Positions 21,362-33,316 of a stretch of 64,000 bases of DNA are shown here, one piece after another. How positions within the stretch are numbered: the first letter of the stretch is position 1; the number at the start of each line of letters is the position of its first letter. Location: positions 98,581,388 through 98,645,387 of the forward strand of contig NC_084828.1 in assembly GCF_033115175.1 (NCBI RefSeq). Reading direction: 5' to 3'. Below the pieces are notes generated by a model that worked only from the letters and a program-made list of their open reading frames with translations, did no database searches and was not told the origin of the DNA. This stretch comes from Lepus europaeus (Eukaryota > Chordata > Mammalia > Lagomorpha > Leporidae). The translations under genes and the position numbers were made by a program.

Positions 21362-22992
21362 GAAATTTTATAAATCTAACAATCTTAGGATTGCTAGAGA
21401 TTACTCTTTAACATTTACATCAGAACAAATTTGATAACCTAGGAAAAATGGACATATTCCTGGATAGATATTCCTTACCAACACTGAATCATGAAGAAAT
21501 GGAATACCTAATAGATCGATAATGAGTAGCAAAATTGGATCAGTAATAAAAATATTTTCCATCAAAGAATAACTCATCACTATATGGCTTCACTTATGAA
21601 TTCAAACATTTCCAAAAGAGTTAACATGAATTCTTGAATTATTCAAAGCCAGCAGAAGGGAGAATTCCTATAAACTCAATCTACAAGGCCAATATTACTT
21701 TGATACTAAAACAAGACAAGAATCCAATTATTAAAAATCTACAGACCAATATCCTTGATGAACATAGATGAAAAAATCCTCACCAAAATACTAGAAAAAC
21801 AATACAACAGCACTTTTTAAAAGGATTACTTACCATGATCAAATGGGATTCATCCCAGGAATACAATGATGGTTCAACATACACAAATCAATAAATGAGA
21901 TACAGCAAATCAACAGAAAAAAAGACAGAAATCATATAATCATCTCAATAGATGCAGAAAAGCATTTGGTAAAATTCAATATCCCTTCATGAAAAAAACT
22001 CTAAACAAATTAGTCACAGAAAGAATGACTCTCAACATAATAAAGGCCATATATTGGGTTGTACACATCCCATATCATAGTGCCGGTTGGAGTCCCAACT
22101 ACTCTCCTTCTGACAATTTGCTTTTTCATTGGTGTGTTTAACCTGTCCACATTCAGTATGAGTGTTAATATGATTTGGTTTATATCTGGTACTTTGCTAT
22201 CTGCTTTCTGTTTATTTCACAAATATTTTGTTTCTCTATTTCTCTTTTACTGTCTGCTTTTATGTTAAGCATATAGATCTTTATTAGTATTTGTTGTTGC
22301 TTTCTTTAATAAAATATTTTAGATGAATTTTAGGTTCACAGTAAGATTGAGTATAATGTACAGTGAGTATCCACATCCCCTCAAAACTCTCCCCTGCCCC
22401 AGTCAATATTCACACAGCCTTCAGATCAAAGTGGTTCATTTGCTAGAGTCAATGAATCTTCGTTGACACGTCATTATTATCCAAAGTCCACAGCTTACTT
22501 AGGGGACACTCTTGGTGTTGTATATACTTTAGTTTTTTGATCAAAGTGTCATCATATGATTCACTGCTATAGTGTCTTCAGAATAGTTTCACTGCCCTAA
22601 AACAGCTTTTGTGTGTGCCTATACATCCCTCCCTCCCCACCAGCCCTTGGCAGTCACCAACCTTATTTATAGTCTCCATAGTTTTTCCTTTTCCATAATG
22701 GCATATAATTGGAATCACACAAAATGTAGTCTCTTCAGATTGGCTTCTTAAACTTAATAATATGCATATGCTTCCTCCAAGCCTTTCCATAGCTGATAGC
22801 TCATTTCTTTTTAGTCAAGTAATAATCCGTGGTATGAATGCAACAATTTTCCATTCACCTACTAAAGGACATATTGGTTGCTTCTGTGTTTTTATAATTA
22901 TAAATAAAGATGCTGTGTGTGGACATAATTTTTAAATTTATTTGAGTGAATACCAACAAGAACAATTGTGGGATCATATGTTGAGAATGCTT

Positions 22993-23328
22993 TTATTTTT
23001 TAGATTTGCTTATTTAGTTTGAAAGAGTTACAGAGAGAGGCAGGTAGAGAGAGAGAGAGTGAGAGAGAGAGATATCTTCCATCTGCTGATTCACTCCTCA
23101 GGTGGCAGAAATGGCCAGCACTTCGCCAGACCAAAGCCAGGGATCAAAAGCTTCATCTGGATCTCCCACATGGGTGGCAGAGGCCCAAACACTTAGGCCA
23201 TTTTCTGCTACTTTTCACATGCCATTAGCAGGGAGCTAGATCAGAAGTGGAGCAGCCAGGACACAAACCAGTGCCCATAAGGAATGTGTTGCATGCAGTA
23301 GCACTACCTACTACACCACAATGCCAGC
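22993..23328 (-). mobile_element. C-SINE, antisense
   Basis: Complement of tail, GA-rich zone (about 23035-23070), body and head ending 'ctacaccacaatgccagc'. Confidence 0.88.
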
Positions 23329-25084
23329 AAAAAAGGAGCATATCATTTTTGTAATAAACTGCCAAATTGTCTTCCAAAGTAGTTGTAAAATTCTGCATCC
23401 CCACCAGCAATAAATGAAAGTACCTGTTGATCCATGTTTACCAGTATTTGCTGCCGATTCGGGTCATTCTAGTTGGTGTGTAGTGGCATCTCATTGTTTT
23501 AATTTACATTCTCCTAATGATAATATGATGTTGAACATACTTCAAATGCTTGCTGAGTAGAATATATTTATAGATATAAAGTAACTGCTTTATTAGATAT
23601 GTGTTTTAAAAATATTTTCTCTCATATGTCATTTGTCTTTCTTATTCTCTTGATACTGTTTTTCACAGAACAGAAGTTTTGAGTTTTAATAAAGTCAAGC
23701 TAATCAACTGTTTCTTCCATGAATTTTGCCTCTGGTACTGCATCCAAAATATTATCATCATACCTAAGGTCATTTTGGTTTTCTCTTGTTATCCTCTAAG
23801 GGTTATATACTTTTGCACTTTATATTAAGGTCTATGACCCACTTAGAATTAGTTTTTGTGAAAGCTGTAAATTCTTGTCTAAACTCATTTGTTTCCTATG
23901 GATATCCATATATCCAGCATCATTTGTTGAAAACACTTTTCCATCTGATATTGTCTTTGCTCTTTTGTAAAAGATCAGTTGACTATATTTATTTGGTATA
24001 TTCTGTTCCATTGATTCATTTGTTTGTTCTTTCGCAGATACAACACTTTCTTGATTATTTTATCTTAATAGTAAGTCTTCGCATTAGGCAATGTCAGTCC
24101 TCCGGCTTTGTTCTTTTCATTTAATATTGAGTCAGCTATTCAGGGCCTTCTGCCTCTCTATATAAATTTTAGATTTAGTTTGTTGATATCCACTAATTTG
24201 CTAGGATTTTTATTGATATTTCAATAAATCTACGGATCAAGTTAGGAAAAACTAATATCTTGACAATATTGAGTTTTCCTATCCATGAACATGTAATATT
24301 TCTCCATTTACCTAGTTCTTCATTTATCTTTCAATCAGAGCTACATAGTTTTCTTCATATAGATCTTGTAGATATTTTGTTAGATTTACTCCCAAGTATT
24401 TCATATTGAAATGTGCTACTGTAACTGATAATACATTTATATTTCAGATTCAATTGTTCATTGCTGGTATATAGGAAAGTAACTGACTTTTGTGTATTAA
24501 CTTTGTATCCTGAAATTTTGCTAAAAATTGCTTATTAGTTCAGGAGTTTTTTGTTGAGAAAATTCTCTTCCACTCTTAGTTTGCTGAGAATTTTTTCATG
24601 AAAGGGTGTTAAATTTTTTAAGTACTTCTTCTGTATTTAGTGATATGATCATCTGATTTTTCATGTTAGGTTGCTGATGTGATAGGTTTCATTAATTTGA
24701 TTTCTAGCCAGACTTGCATATCATGGATAAATCTCACTTGGTTGTAATGCATTAATTCCTTTTATACATTATTGGATTCAATTTGCTAATATTTCATTGA
24801 AGATTTTTGCTTCTACACTCATGAAAGATATTGACCTGTAGTTTTATTTTAATATCATTGGATTTAGTATAGGGTAATGATAGGTCTTATAAAATGAATT
24901 TTAAGAATAATTCTACTTTTACCATCTGAAAGTGATGGTAGAGAATTGATGGAATTTCTTCCTTAAATATTTGATAGAATTCACCAGAGAACTAATCTGA
25001 GCTTGGTCCTTTCTATTATGGAAAGCTATTAATTATTGATTTATTCTGTTTGAAATAGACCAATTCAGATTGTTACTTATTCTT

Positions 25085-25340
25085 AAATATATTTTAATTG
25101 AAAAAGTATACATCTTTATGGGATACAGTGTCATATTTCAATACATGTATATAATGTGTAATGTTCAGATCAGGGTAACTGGCATATTCATAATTTCAAA
25201 CACTTATTATCATTCATATTGAAAATATTCAAAATCCTCTCTACTAGCTATTTTGAAGTATACATTTAATTGTTGTCAACCTTAGTTACCCTACTGTGTT
25301 ATGGAAATTAGAAGCCATTCCTCCTATTCAACTGCAGTCG
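25085..25340 (-). mobile_element. L1MA/L1MB-like 3' end, antisense
   Basis: The stretch 'gtatacatctttatgggataca', then 'tgtaatgttcagatcagggtaa', then 'tctctactagctattttga' is the complement of the common eutherian L1MA/MB 3' terminus. Family named from memory. Confidence 0.6.
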
Positions 25341-27232
25341 TGTACTTGATAGCCATCCATTCTTTGTGCATTATATCCTCTGTCCATTATGTCCTATTGA
25401 GTTTCACTATGTCCTTATGATTTTCCGCCTGTTGTGGCTGTTCATTTCTGATACAGGAGTGTTGAAGTCTCCAACAGAAACAGTGGATTAATCTCTTCCT
25501 TTGCAGTGCTACAAATTTTTGCAAATACACATTGAAGATTGTTGTCTTCCTGCAGTATTGATTGCCTTACCATTATGTAATGCTACTCCTGATCCTTAAT
25601 TACTTTACTTGCTTTCAAGTCTACTCTTTCTGTAATAAATGTAGCTACCCCCAATTTCTTTTGATCAGTATTGGCAGGTTACATCTTTGTCCATCCCTAC
25701 ACTTTTTTTCCTCTTTTATTTTTGAGATAACTGACCCTATGCTTTTAACCTATATGTGTCTTTATATTCATAAAGTGGATTTCTTATAGACAACAAACAA
25801 TTGAGCCTTGTTTTTAAGTCCACTCTGACAAATTCATTGTCATTCATGTATTTATACCATTGATTTTTAAAGTATTTACTGATATAGCCACTCCACTTTT
25901 CTTTGTTCCTATTTTTCCCTCTGTGAATTTTTCTTGATAGACATGATATGCAGGGTAAAACTGGTATGGTGAATAAGGCTCCAGTGATGTAGTGGTAAAG
26001 CACTGGGCAAGGAGAAGCATGATTTATTCCTATATTAGGTTTCAGTCAGTGAGACTGTGATCCTGGGCTGTGAGCTGCACTAGTGCTTCTCAGTTTTCTC
26101 CTGCAACGTAAATATGACAGGATGGTTTGAGGGGACTGCAATTTCCCTTCCACCACAGGAAAGCTAGAGTGGGCTGGAGTTGGATATTTCCATTCTTCCA
26201 GGTAGGTTAGATACTGATAAAACCCCAGAAGGCAGGAGCTTATAAAATAGTTTCTTCTGAGTGTAAGACTTGTTAGGAAGAACAGAAGGTTCTAATACAA
26301 TCCAAAACATTTCCTTTTCCCCAACCCCTGCCAAAAATAACAGGATATTTTTCTCCGATATTCATCAGAACTCCTGAGAGTAAAATTCACAAATGTGTGG
26401 AGACTCCCCTGTGAGGGAATCCTCCTGGAGATTTTCTCTCTCTGAGGTCTACACTAAGCCTCCAATAACTAATCAGTTCCAATTTAGATCTTCCCGCCTC
26501 ATTACTAGTTCCCACAGATGGTTCTGCTCCAGTAATTGTGATTCTCTGTAGCTGTTTCCCTCTACAATTTGGGAGAGCAGCTGTTTGCACTCTGACCCCA
26601 CTGATCTAAGAAGAGTTGTTGATTTTTCAATTTGTTCAGCTTTTTACCTCTGTAAAGACAGAGTGTCTTATATGCCAAGCAAGACACTGAAGTCCCTTTC
26701 TTGCTTTTTAAACTACATTATTAGTTACTTTATTATTGATTGTTCTGGTAATCACAATATTCATCTCACTTTATCATAATTTGCTTTGATTAATTTGATT
26801 CTAGTAAAATACAGAAATATTGTCTCAATATAGTTCCACTTGATCTCCTCTCCTTTGTGCTATCACTGTCATATATATCTTTACATGTTATAATCCCAAT
26901 AATACATCTCTATTACTGTTATTTTAAACAATCTTTAAATTCAATTAAGAGAAATATACAATGGATAGATGATACATGGTAGAATCTTTTATACATACCT
27001 ATATGTTTGCCCCATCAGTGTTCATTCTTCATTTAGATTCAAGTTACTATTTGTTAGCATCATTTCTTTTTAGCCTGGATTTCCTTTTGAAATAAGCATA
27101 CTACCAACAATAAATTCTCTTAATCTTTATCTGGGATTTTAAAATATCATTTTATTTTTGAGGGAATAGTTAGCTGAATATAGAATCATCAATTGACAGA
27201 TTTTCCCACAGTGTTTTAAAATATGCCATGCC

Positions 27233-27850
27233 TTGGAAAGCCAAGACACTCTGGAAAAAAAAAAAAAAAAAAAACCAACCAACCAACCTAAATGAAAGAT
27301 CTCTGTGAGTGAGATACCAGTGGAAAGAACGGGCCATCAAAGAAGAGGAGGTACCTTTCTCTGAAGGGAGGAGACAACTTCCACTTTGACTATGCCCTTG
27401 TCTAAATAAGATCAGAGTTGGCAAACTCAAAAGGCCTCCATAGCCTTGGCAACTCATGACTAGAGCCTAGGGTGATTACTGACGCCATAAACAAGAGTGT
27501 CAATTTGTTAAGTCAACAACAGGAGTCACTCTGTACTTATTCCCATGTAGGATCTTTGTCCTTAATGTGTTGTTCAATGTGAATTAATGCTATAACTAGT
27601 ACTCAAACAGTACTTTACACTTTGTGTTTTGGTGTGGGTACAAACTGTTGAAATCTTTACCTAGTAAATACTAAGTAGATCTTCTGTATATAAAGATAAT
27701 TGAGAATGAATCTTGATGTGAATGGAATGGGAGAGGGAGCAGGAGATGGGAGGGTTGCGGGTGGGAGGGAATTTATGGGGGGGGGGAGCCACTGTAATCC
27801 ATAAGCTGTATTTTGGAAATTTATATTTATTAAATAAAAGTTAAAAAAAT
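27233..27850 (+). mobile_element. 5'-truncated young L1, 3'UTR only
   Basis: It is flanked by the 15-bp duplication 'aaaatatgccatgcc' (27218-27232 and 27851-27865). The internal A-run at 27258-27279 is followed by (AACC)n. Terminal AATAAA and A-tail. Confidence 0.95.
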
Positions 27851-28776
27851 AAAATATGCCATGCCTATTTCCTGGCCTCAATGGTTTCTGAGAAGATAAT
27901 TACTAATCATATTATGTTTAGCTTGTATAGGAACAGTTTTTTCTTACTGATTCCAGGATGTTTGCTTCATATTTTAACAACTTAACTATGATGTGTCTAG
28001 GTGTGGATATCATTGTGTTTATTCTACTAGAGTTATTAAACTTCTCATATATACAAATTAATATTTTTCTTCAAATTTGGGAAAAATGTGGGCATTATTT
28101 CTTCAAATATTTTTCCTCCCATGTTAAATCTTTCTCTTGGCTTCCTGGAGCTCCCTTTATACATATGCTAATATAATAGATCCCACAGATCTCTGAGGCT
28201 CTGCTCATTTTTCTACATTCTTTTTTTCTTTGTTCTTTATATTTCATGGTTTCTATTGATCTATCTTCAAGTTTACTGAATCTTTCTTCTGCCAGCTCTT
28301 ATCTATTTATTCCCCTCTAGTAAATCTTTTCATTTCAATTCTTTTACTTTTCAATAACAGAATCCCCATTTAATATTTTTGTCATTTCCATGTCTTTACT
28401 GAGGTTCTCTATTTGATGAGTCATTTAAAATATGAGTGTTGTCATACTTTCCTTTAATTTCCCACACACATAGATATAATTGCTTTTTCATCTTTATGTG
28501 CTAAGTCCAATATCAAGGCCCCCTCAAAGACAGTGTCAATAGACTGCTTTGGAACCTGTGATTAAGTCACATCTTCCATTTTTATATGGCTCATAATTTT
28601 TGACTGAAAAATTCAGATAATATATTAAAGCACTGTGGATTCTTGGCCCTCTTTTCAGTGATTATGGTTGTCCCTGAGCTTTGTCTTTTGGTTTTATGAT
28701 TCACCTGCATGACTCTGTCTCCTGTATAATGAGGACTCACCAGTGTTTCTACCCAGTTTTTGTCCTGATTTTAATT

Positions 28777-29991
28777 TTTTATTACACACAACTCCTTTAT
28801 TACGCTAACATGGAAGAGAGATTTAGCAGTTCATAAGCCTGCATAGCAGGGCCAAGCAACTGGAAAATATGATTCCGAATGACAATAAAAGATGCACTTC
28901 AACAAGAGGCATTTCACTGCCACAAAACAAGGCAGAGGAGGAATCCTAAGATACACAGCAGGAGGCACTCAACCCCTATGGGCCAAGTTAACCCCACATT
29001 GTTGTGAGGAATGGCATATTTTCTGGTGGCCACATGAGAAACTATCTGAACCACATCTAGGAACCCCAGAAAGGCTTTTGTTTAGTATCAGTTTTACACA
29101 CACACACACATACATTTTGTAAAAGCAAATACATCACATAAACTTAATCTGGGTTTGATCCCAACCTTCTGGAACCTGCTCCTTTAGGGTCAGGGAAGAA
29201 GGAGTGGTTGCTTTTTAAATAACGATGCAGGTTACATTCATCTTCCATTGGATGAAAATTTGAAACCCATAAAGCCCACAAAGTTCCTGGTGAATGCATA
29301 AAGCTATGGAAGCTGTGACTGCCTAGGGCAAGGCCAAGAAGTGAAGGTGCATGGACATAATACTATCTCCAGCACCAACCTCTCTGGAATGAGCCCACTA
29401 TCCCCACCCCTAGGTAGTGACATGACTGCTGAAGTGCAGGCTCTTCTACCTCTCCTCATTGTTCAGGTATTAGCATGGCTCCTCCCTCTCCCTACTCCAG
29501 CAGACCCTTAATAACCAGAGCACTAGCAGACACGTGCATTTTGACTGCCAACTCTGTTGGGTGAGACAAAGCCTTCCTTTGGCTTAGGCTGAATGCCCCA
29601 GGACTGCTGTCCTGACTAGAGTCTGTGAAGGCAGTGGTGCAGGAGACAAAAATGGCTGAAAGGAAAGCAGGAGCACCAGTCCTTACCTACAGCTACAACC
29701 TGAGATGCCTACAGATGTGGTCAGTGTTTCCTGTGCAGGGAAAAGGTGTAGAGAAATGGGCAGGCAGGGAGGTTGGTGCTGGCTCTTTTCTATACCAAGG
29801 TAAAGCAGATGTCAAATTCACAGCCAGCATCTTCTAGCATCTGACTCGTGCTTTGCCTCCTAGTGGTCTGCTGGGCTCTGGTTGGTGTCAGACCAGCCAC
29901 TGAAGCTGTTCTCCTGGTGCCAGGCACACTTGAAGTGCCAGATCAGCACCAGCTTGTAGGCAGCCATTATGGAGAGAGACAAAGAGATCTT
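28777..29991 (-). pseudogene. PGAM1: Scrambled processed pseudogene of phosphoglycerate mutase 1
   Basis: PGAM1 is the glycolytic enzyme that interconverts 3- and 2-phosphoglycerate. Three pieces are seen. On the minus strand the start ATG at 29967-29965 begins MAAYKLVLI and runs to about codon 62 (to about 29795). The catalytic RHGE is altered, with only His11 kept, and codon 36 is TAG (29862-29860). Next, in the opposite orientation, about 29250-29795 (+) carries the last codons (AMEAV..GKAKK, TGA at 29342-29344) and apparent proximal 3'UTR. Then 28777-29249, again minus, looks like distal 3'UTR with AATAAA (complement 28796-28801) next to a T-run. Most of the coding region (about codons 63-220) is missing. 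Flanking 'tttttgt...ttttaat' near 28757-28776 and 29992-30006 fits an imperfect target-site duplication. No introns are present. The UTR pieces are inferred from position. Confidence 0.85.
29250..29795 (+). pseudogene. PGAM1: Inverted internal segment of the PGAM1 pseudogene
   Basis: It encodes the PGAM1 C-terminus in the orientation opposite to the N-terminal piece: KPxKPxxFLG-like at 29265-29290, then AMEAV at 29303-29317, an in-frame TAG replacing a Gln codon at 29324-29326, then GKAKK and stop. The following 450 bases are G/C-richer 3'UTR-like sequence without an ORF of note. Confidence 0.8.
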
Positions 29992-31029
29992 ATTTTTGTT
30001 TTTAATCCTGGATTCCTAGAAGGAAGTTTTCCTGTGTAAACACAACTGAATGTTCAGCCAGTGATTGGTCAGAAGTTGTACTCAAACACCATGAGCCAGT
30101 AAGGTTTCCACAGTTTGCCAGTGGATATGTGTATGAGCTAGGGGAATGCACTGAAGTTCATACAGTTTACAAGTTGTTCCCAACTCTTATTTTCTCCTGG
30201 ACTGTCTCATTTCTCCTCTGTTCATGCATAGCACATTGCATTAAGCTGGAGGCACATGGATAATAAAGGTTATCTCTAATTTCTCCTCAGTATGTGCTCA
30301 GACCTGTATAATTTTCACAGACATCCATCCCATCAGAAATACAGCAAACTTTATCAGTGCCTACCATAGCTATCACATTCTCTTAATATCTCCGTAATAT
30401 TTGTGAATATTCTGACAATCTGTTGCTTCCCCAATGTAGAATTAAAATTTCAGGCTACCTAAATATTGGTTCATCTGTTCATTTTTCACTGAGATTGTTA
30501 CTGTTTTTGACAATACCTAATGCTGTCAGCTTTCTCTGCATATTGCACAAATCAAGTCAGCCTCCTCAAGAGACAAAGCTATTGGTTCTCTCAGTAACTC
30601 TCACTCTGATAGAACTGTGATAATGGATTCGAGGAGAAGGGTGGGAATGAGAGCAGGGTTACGCTAAAATGCCAAAAACTCTGATTATTCTTACATAAAG
30701 GTCAGTAGTTTTTCTTGAATAAAATTCTCAGCTTTTTGTTATGCCTCTAATGAATTTCTAATTAATTTGGACATTTTGATCAGGTGTATTTATCCTTTTT
30801 GGGGAGAAGATCTGTTAAATTCTTAAATGCCATTTTTATAGTACTATAGTTTGTGTTTTTTCTTAGATTTTTTTAAAAAGTTTTGTTTAAATTTTGAATC
30901 TCTAAAATGAGAAAATCAAAAACATAATTTAAAGATGTTTTAAACTTTTTTAAAAAGAAAATATCAAGAGTAACACATTTGACTAACAAATCATATATAA
31001 TACAACATATAAATCCTATAAATCAATTA

Positions 31030-31940
31030 GACAGACAGAAAGAGAAAAAATGGGAAAAACTGCTCAATTTACAAAAGAGAATTTCCAAAATTTCAATAAA
31101 TACATGAAAAAAATATTCAATCTCAGGACCAGCATTGTAGCACAATGGATTAAGCCACTGCCTGCAACACTGGCATCCCATACGAGTGCTGGTTTGAGTC
31201 CAAGCTGCTCTACTTCCAACCCTCTGCTAATGCACTTCCTGCTAAAACATGGAAGACGTAGCTGTTGCAGTCATTTGGGAAATGAATCAGCAAATAGAAG
31301 ATATCTTGCTCACTGGCTATCTCTCCTCCCCCTCTCTCCCCCTCTTTCTTTCACTCCACCTTTCAAATAAACAAATAAATCTTAAGAAAGAAACAAAAAG
31401 TACTCAATCTCATTAGAAATATAAAATTTAAACCACAAATTTCACTTCCCACTCACCATACTGGCTTATAAACTAGTAAAACATTGAATGATAGATTACC
31501 TTTATAAAATGAGGTTGATGATATTATCAGTATTTTTATTTTGGGATTAAAGAAAATTTTGCATATGTACATTAGGGCATATGTCCAGCATATTCACTAT
31601 GGCCTCAAGCTATAAATAGCCTTGATTTTCACTGACAGAATAGAAAAATAATACAGTATGATATGGTAACAACAATATGGTAGTCACATGATAGACTACT
31701 AAGCATCTGCATACATCCACACTGTTAAATCTCATAAATATTGAGCAAAAGAAGTAAGTAATAAAAGAATACAGATTAAATTCATTTATACAAAGTTCAA
31801 TAAAAAGAAAAGTTAAGAGATAGATATAACTGAAAAATACAAATGAAATTACACAATTTCCCAAAAGTCAAGTTAGTAGTTACTTCTGGAATAAAAATGG
31901 ATGTATTGTTAGCAGCCAACTCAGAGCTTCTAGAATTAGA
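31030..31940 (+). mobile_element. Ancient L1M: ORF2 C-terminus and 3' end, sense
   Basis: 'caaaagagaatttccaaa' and 'acatgaaaaaaatattcaa' match the conserved ORF2 C-terminal region. 31720-31830 shows the 'gagcaaaagaagtaag' and 'ttcatttatacaaagttca' blocks typical of the L1M end. A C-SINE interrupts it. Confidence 0.7.
31127..31395 (+). mobile_element. C-SINE, old, with internal deletion
   Basis: It begins 'ggaccagcattgtagcacaatgg'. The middle is shortened (no 'cttgggcccctgcac' block). Duplication 'tctca' with 'actcaatctca' flanks it. Confidence 0.85.
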
Positions 31941-31957
31941 ATTGTCTTCTATTTCTT

Positions 31958-32314
31958 TTTTTTATTTATTTATTTTTTTATTTTTGACAGGCAGAGTGGA
32001 CAGTGAGAGAGAGAGAGAGACAGAGAGAAAGGTCTTCCTTTGCCGTTGGTTCACCCTCTAATGGCCGCCGCGGTAGCGCGCTGCGGCCGGCGCACCGCGC
32101 TGATCCGATGGCAGGAGCCAGGTGCTTATCCTGGTCTCCCATGGGGTGCAGAGCCCAAACACTTGGGCCATCCTCCACTGCACTCCCTGGCCACAGCAGA
32201 GAGCTGGCCTGGAAGAGGGGCAACCGGGACAGGATCGGTGCCCCGACCGGGACTAGAACCCGGTGTGCCGGCGCCGCAAGGCGGAGGATTAGCCTGTTGA
32301 GCCGCGGCGCCGGC
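31958..32314 (-). mobile_element. C-SINE, GC-rich young subtype, antisense
   Basis: Perfect duplication 'tgtcttctatttctt' (31943-31957 and 32315-32329). The CpG-rich body is nearly identical to the copies at 17985, 41728, 43818 and 53377. Confidence 0.95.
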
Positions 32315-32329
32315 TGTCTTCTATTTCTT

Positions 32330-33029
32330 GATGTCAGTTACCATTTATATGAATGCTTGTTTTTTAGTTGTTCACCAAGTTATACATTTTTATATAGTTT
32401 TATGAATTATAGTATAGTTTATAATTTTTAAATAATATTTTTACAACATGTGAAAGAAATTTAAATGCCACTGTGGTTATTAATGAAACATATTTTCACA
32501 GATATTGATACCACTGGGATGGACTATAATCATTCACTTAGGCATATATTCAACAAAAACAATGATGTATTCTTCAGTATTCAGTATTCCAAACATTAAA
32601 TCAGACTCCATGGAGGACAGAGAGATGAATAAGACACAGAATAAATACCGGAGTATCTCATAACCTAGTGAGAATGCTGGGTACACATACTTTTTCATAG
32701 GTAATAGAAAGGCACAAGTGTTTCAAAAAAGATCCAAAATCAGTTTACAGAAAGACTACTTCAAGGGTAGGATTCATGGAGGACTTGCAGTTAGATGGGG
32801 GTGGGCTATAAGGGATAGGGTCTGAAAAAATGTGAATAACCTTCTCATTGGTAAGGTTCCTCAAGTAGCTTAGGGAAGTTAGAGTAGATAGTGCAGGGGG
32901 GCGGAGGCCAAAACCAGGCTAGAGAAAGAGGCAGGCACATTGCCTTTAAGATTTGGCAAGGAAAAGTGTCCATTTTTTCCAAAAGCAAGTGGAATCATTG
33001 AAGGATTTGAAGAAAATAATAGGGACACT
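32330..33029. other. No recognised feature
   Basis: AT-rich single-copy-looking sequence, possibly the last L1M tail at 32330-32450. No gene-like ORF or repeat that I recognise. Confidence 0.5.
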
Positions 33030-33316
33030 TTTAGTTTCCCATGTTACCATAAACTTGGTAGCCTGAAACAGCAGAAATTTATTCTCTCACATTTCTGGAA
33101 ACCAGGAGTGCAGGATCATCAGGATTGGTTCCTTCTGGAGAATCTTACGGATAATCTATTACATATCTCTTACCTAACTTCAGGAGACTGCCTGCAATAC
33201 TCAGCATTCCTTGACTGTAGGCACATCACAGCCATCTCTGCATCTGGCCTTCTCCTCTCTATATATTTCTGCATGTCAAATCTCCCTATCTTTTCTCTTA
33301 TGAGAACTCAGTGTTG
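33030..33316 (-). mobile_element. MLT1-type MaLR LTR, antisense, left part
   Basis: 'aacagcagaaatttattctctcac' followed by 'tctggaaaccaggagt' is the complement of the MLT1 3' region also seen in sense at 46400-46520. The LTR is split by the L1 at 33317 and resumes at 35649 (to about 35775: 'ctttaatccaattatatctc'). Confidence 0.7.

Larger units (their letters stand above)
18650..22050 (+). mobile_element. Ancient eutherian L1 (L1M-type), sense
   Basis: 18750-18900 is similar to the L1 ORF1 C-terminus (DEIKTFLEKQKLREF). 19860-20700 resembles the ORF2 endonuclease region ('atgcacccaac' block, tandem of LQET-like and NxYAP-like words). 21380-22050 resembles reverse transcriptase ('atgaacatagatg', 'gggattcatccc', 'tctcaatagatgcag'). 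It is heavily decayed, with two nested C-SINEs. Confidence 0.7.
22060..30800 (-). mobile_element. Ancient eutherian L1M sequence, antisense, with nested insertions
   Basis: 22300-22980 resembles an antisense L1M 3'UTR. 23350-25080 is antisense ORF2 ('ggtgtgtagtggcatctcattg', 'ttccattgattcatttg', 'tcatttgttga'). 25560-25930 and 26000-27200 resemble the antisense region upstream of ORF2 and the 5' region. 27860-28770 and 30010-30800 are more antisense 5' material ('tctatttgatgag', 'cagccagtgattggtc'). More than one L1M copy may be merged here. All are decayed. Nested inside are the C-SINE at 22993, L1 at 27233 and a PGAM1 pseudogene at 28777. Confidence 0.65.

Noticed and set aside
23786..24124. 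112-codon ORF on the plus strand
   Set aside because: It is the complement of ancient L1M ORF2, where the antisense strand happens to stay open.
29625..30039. Plus-strand ORFs of 63-70 codons near the PGAM1 pseudogene
   Set aside because: They read the inverted 3'UTR or the antisense of PGAM1 codons; no independent support.
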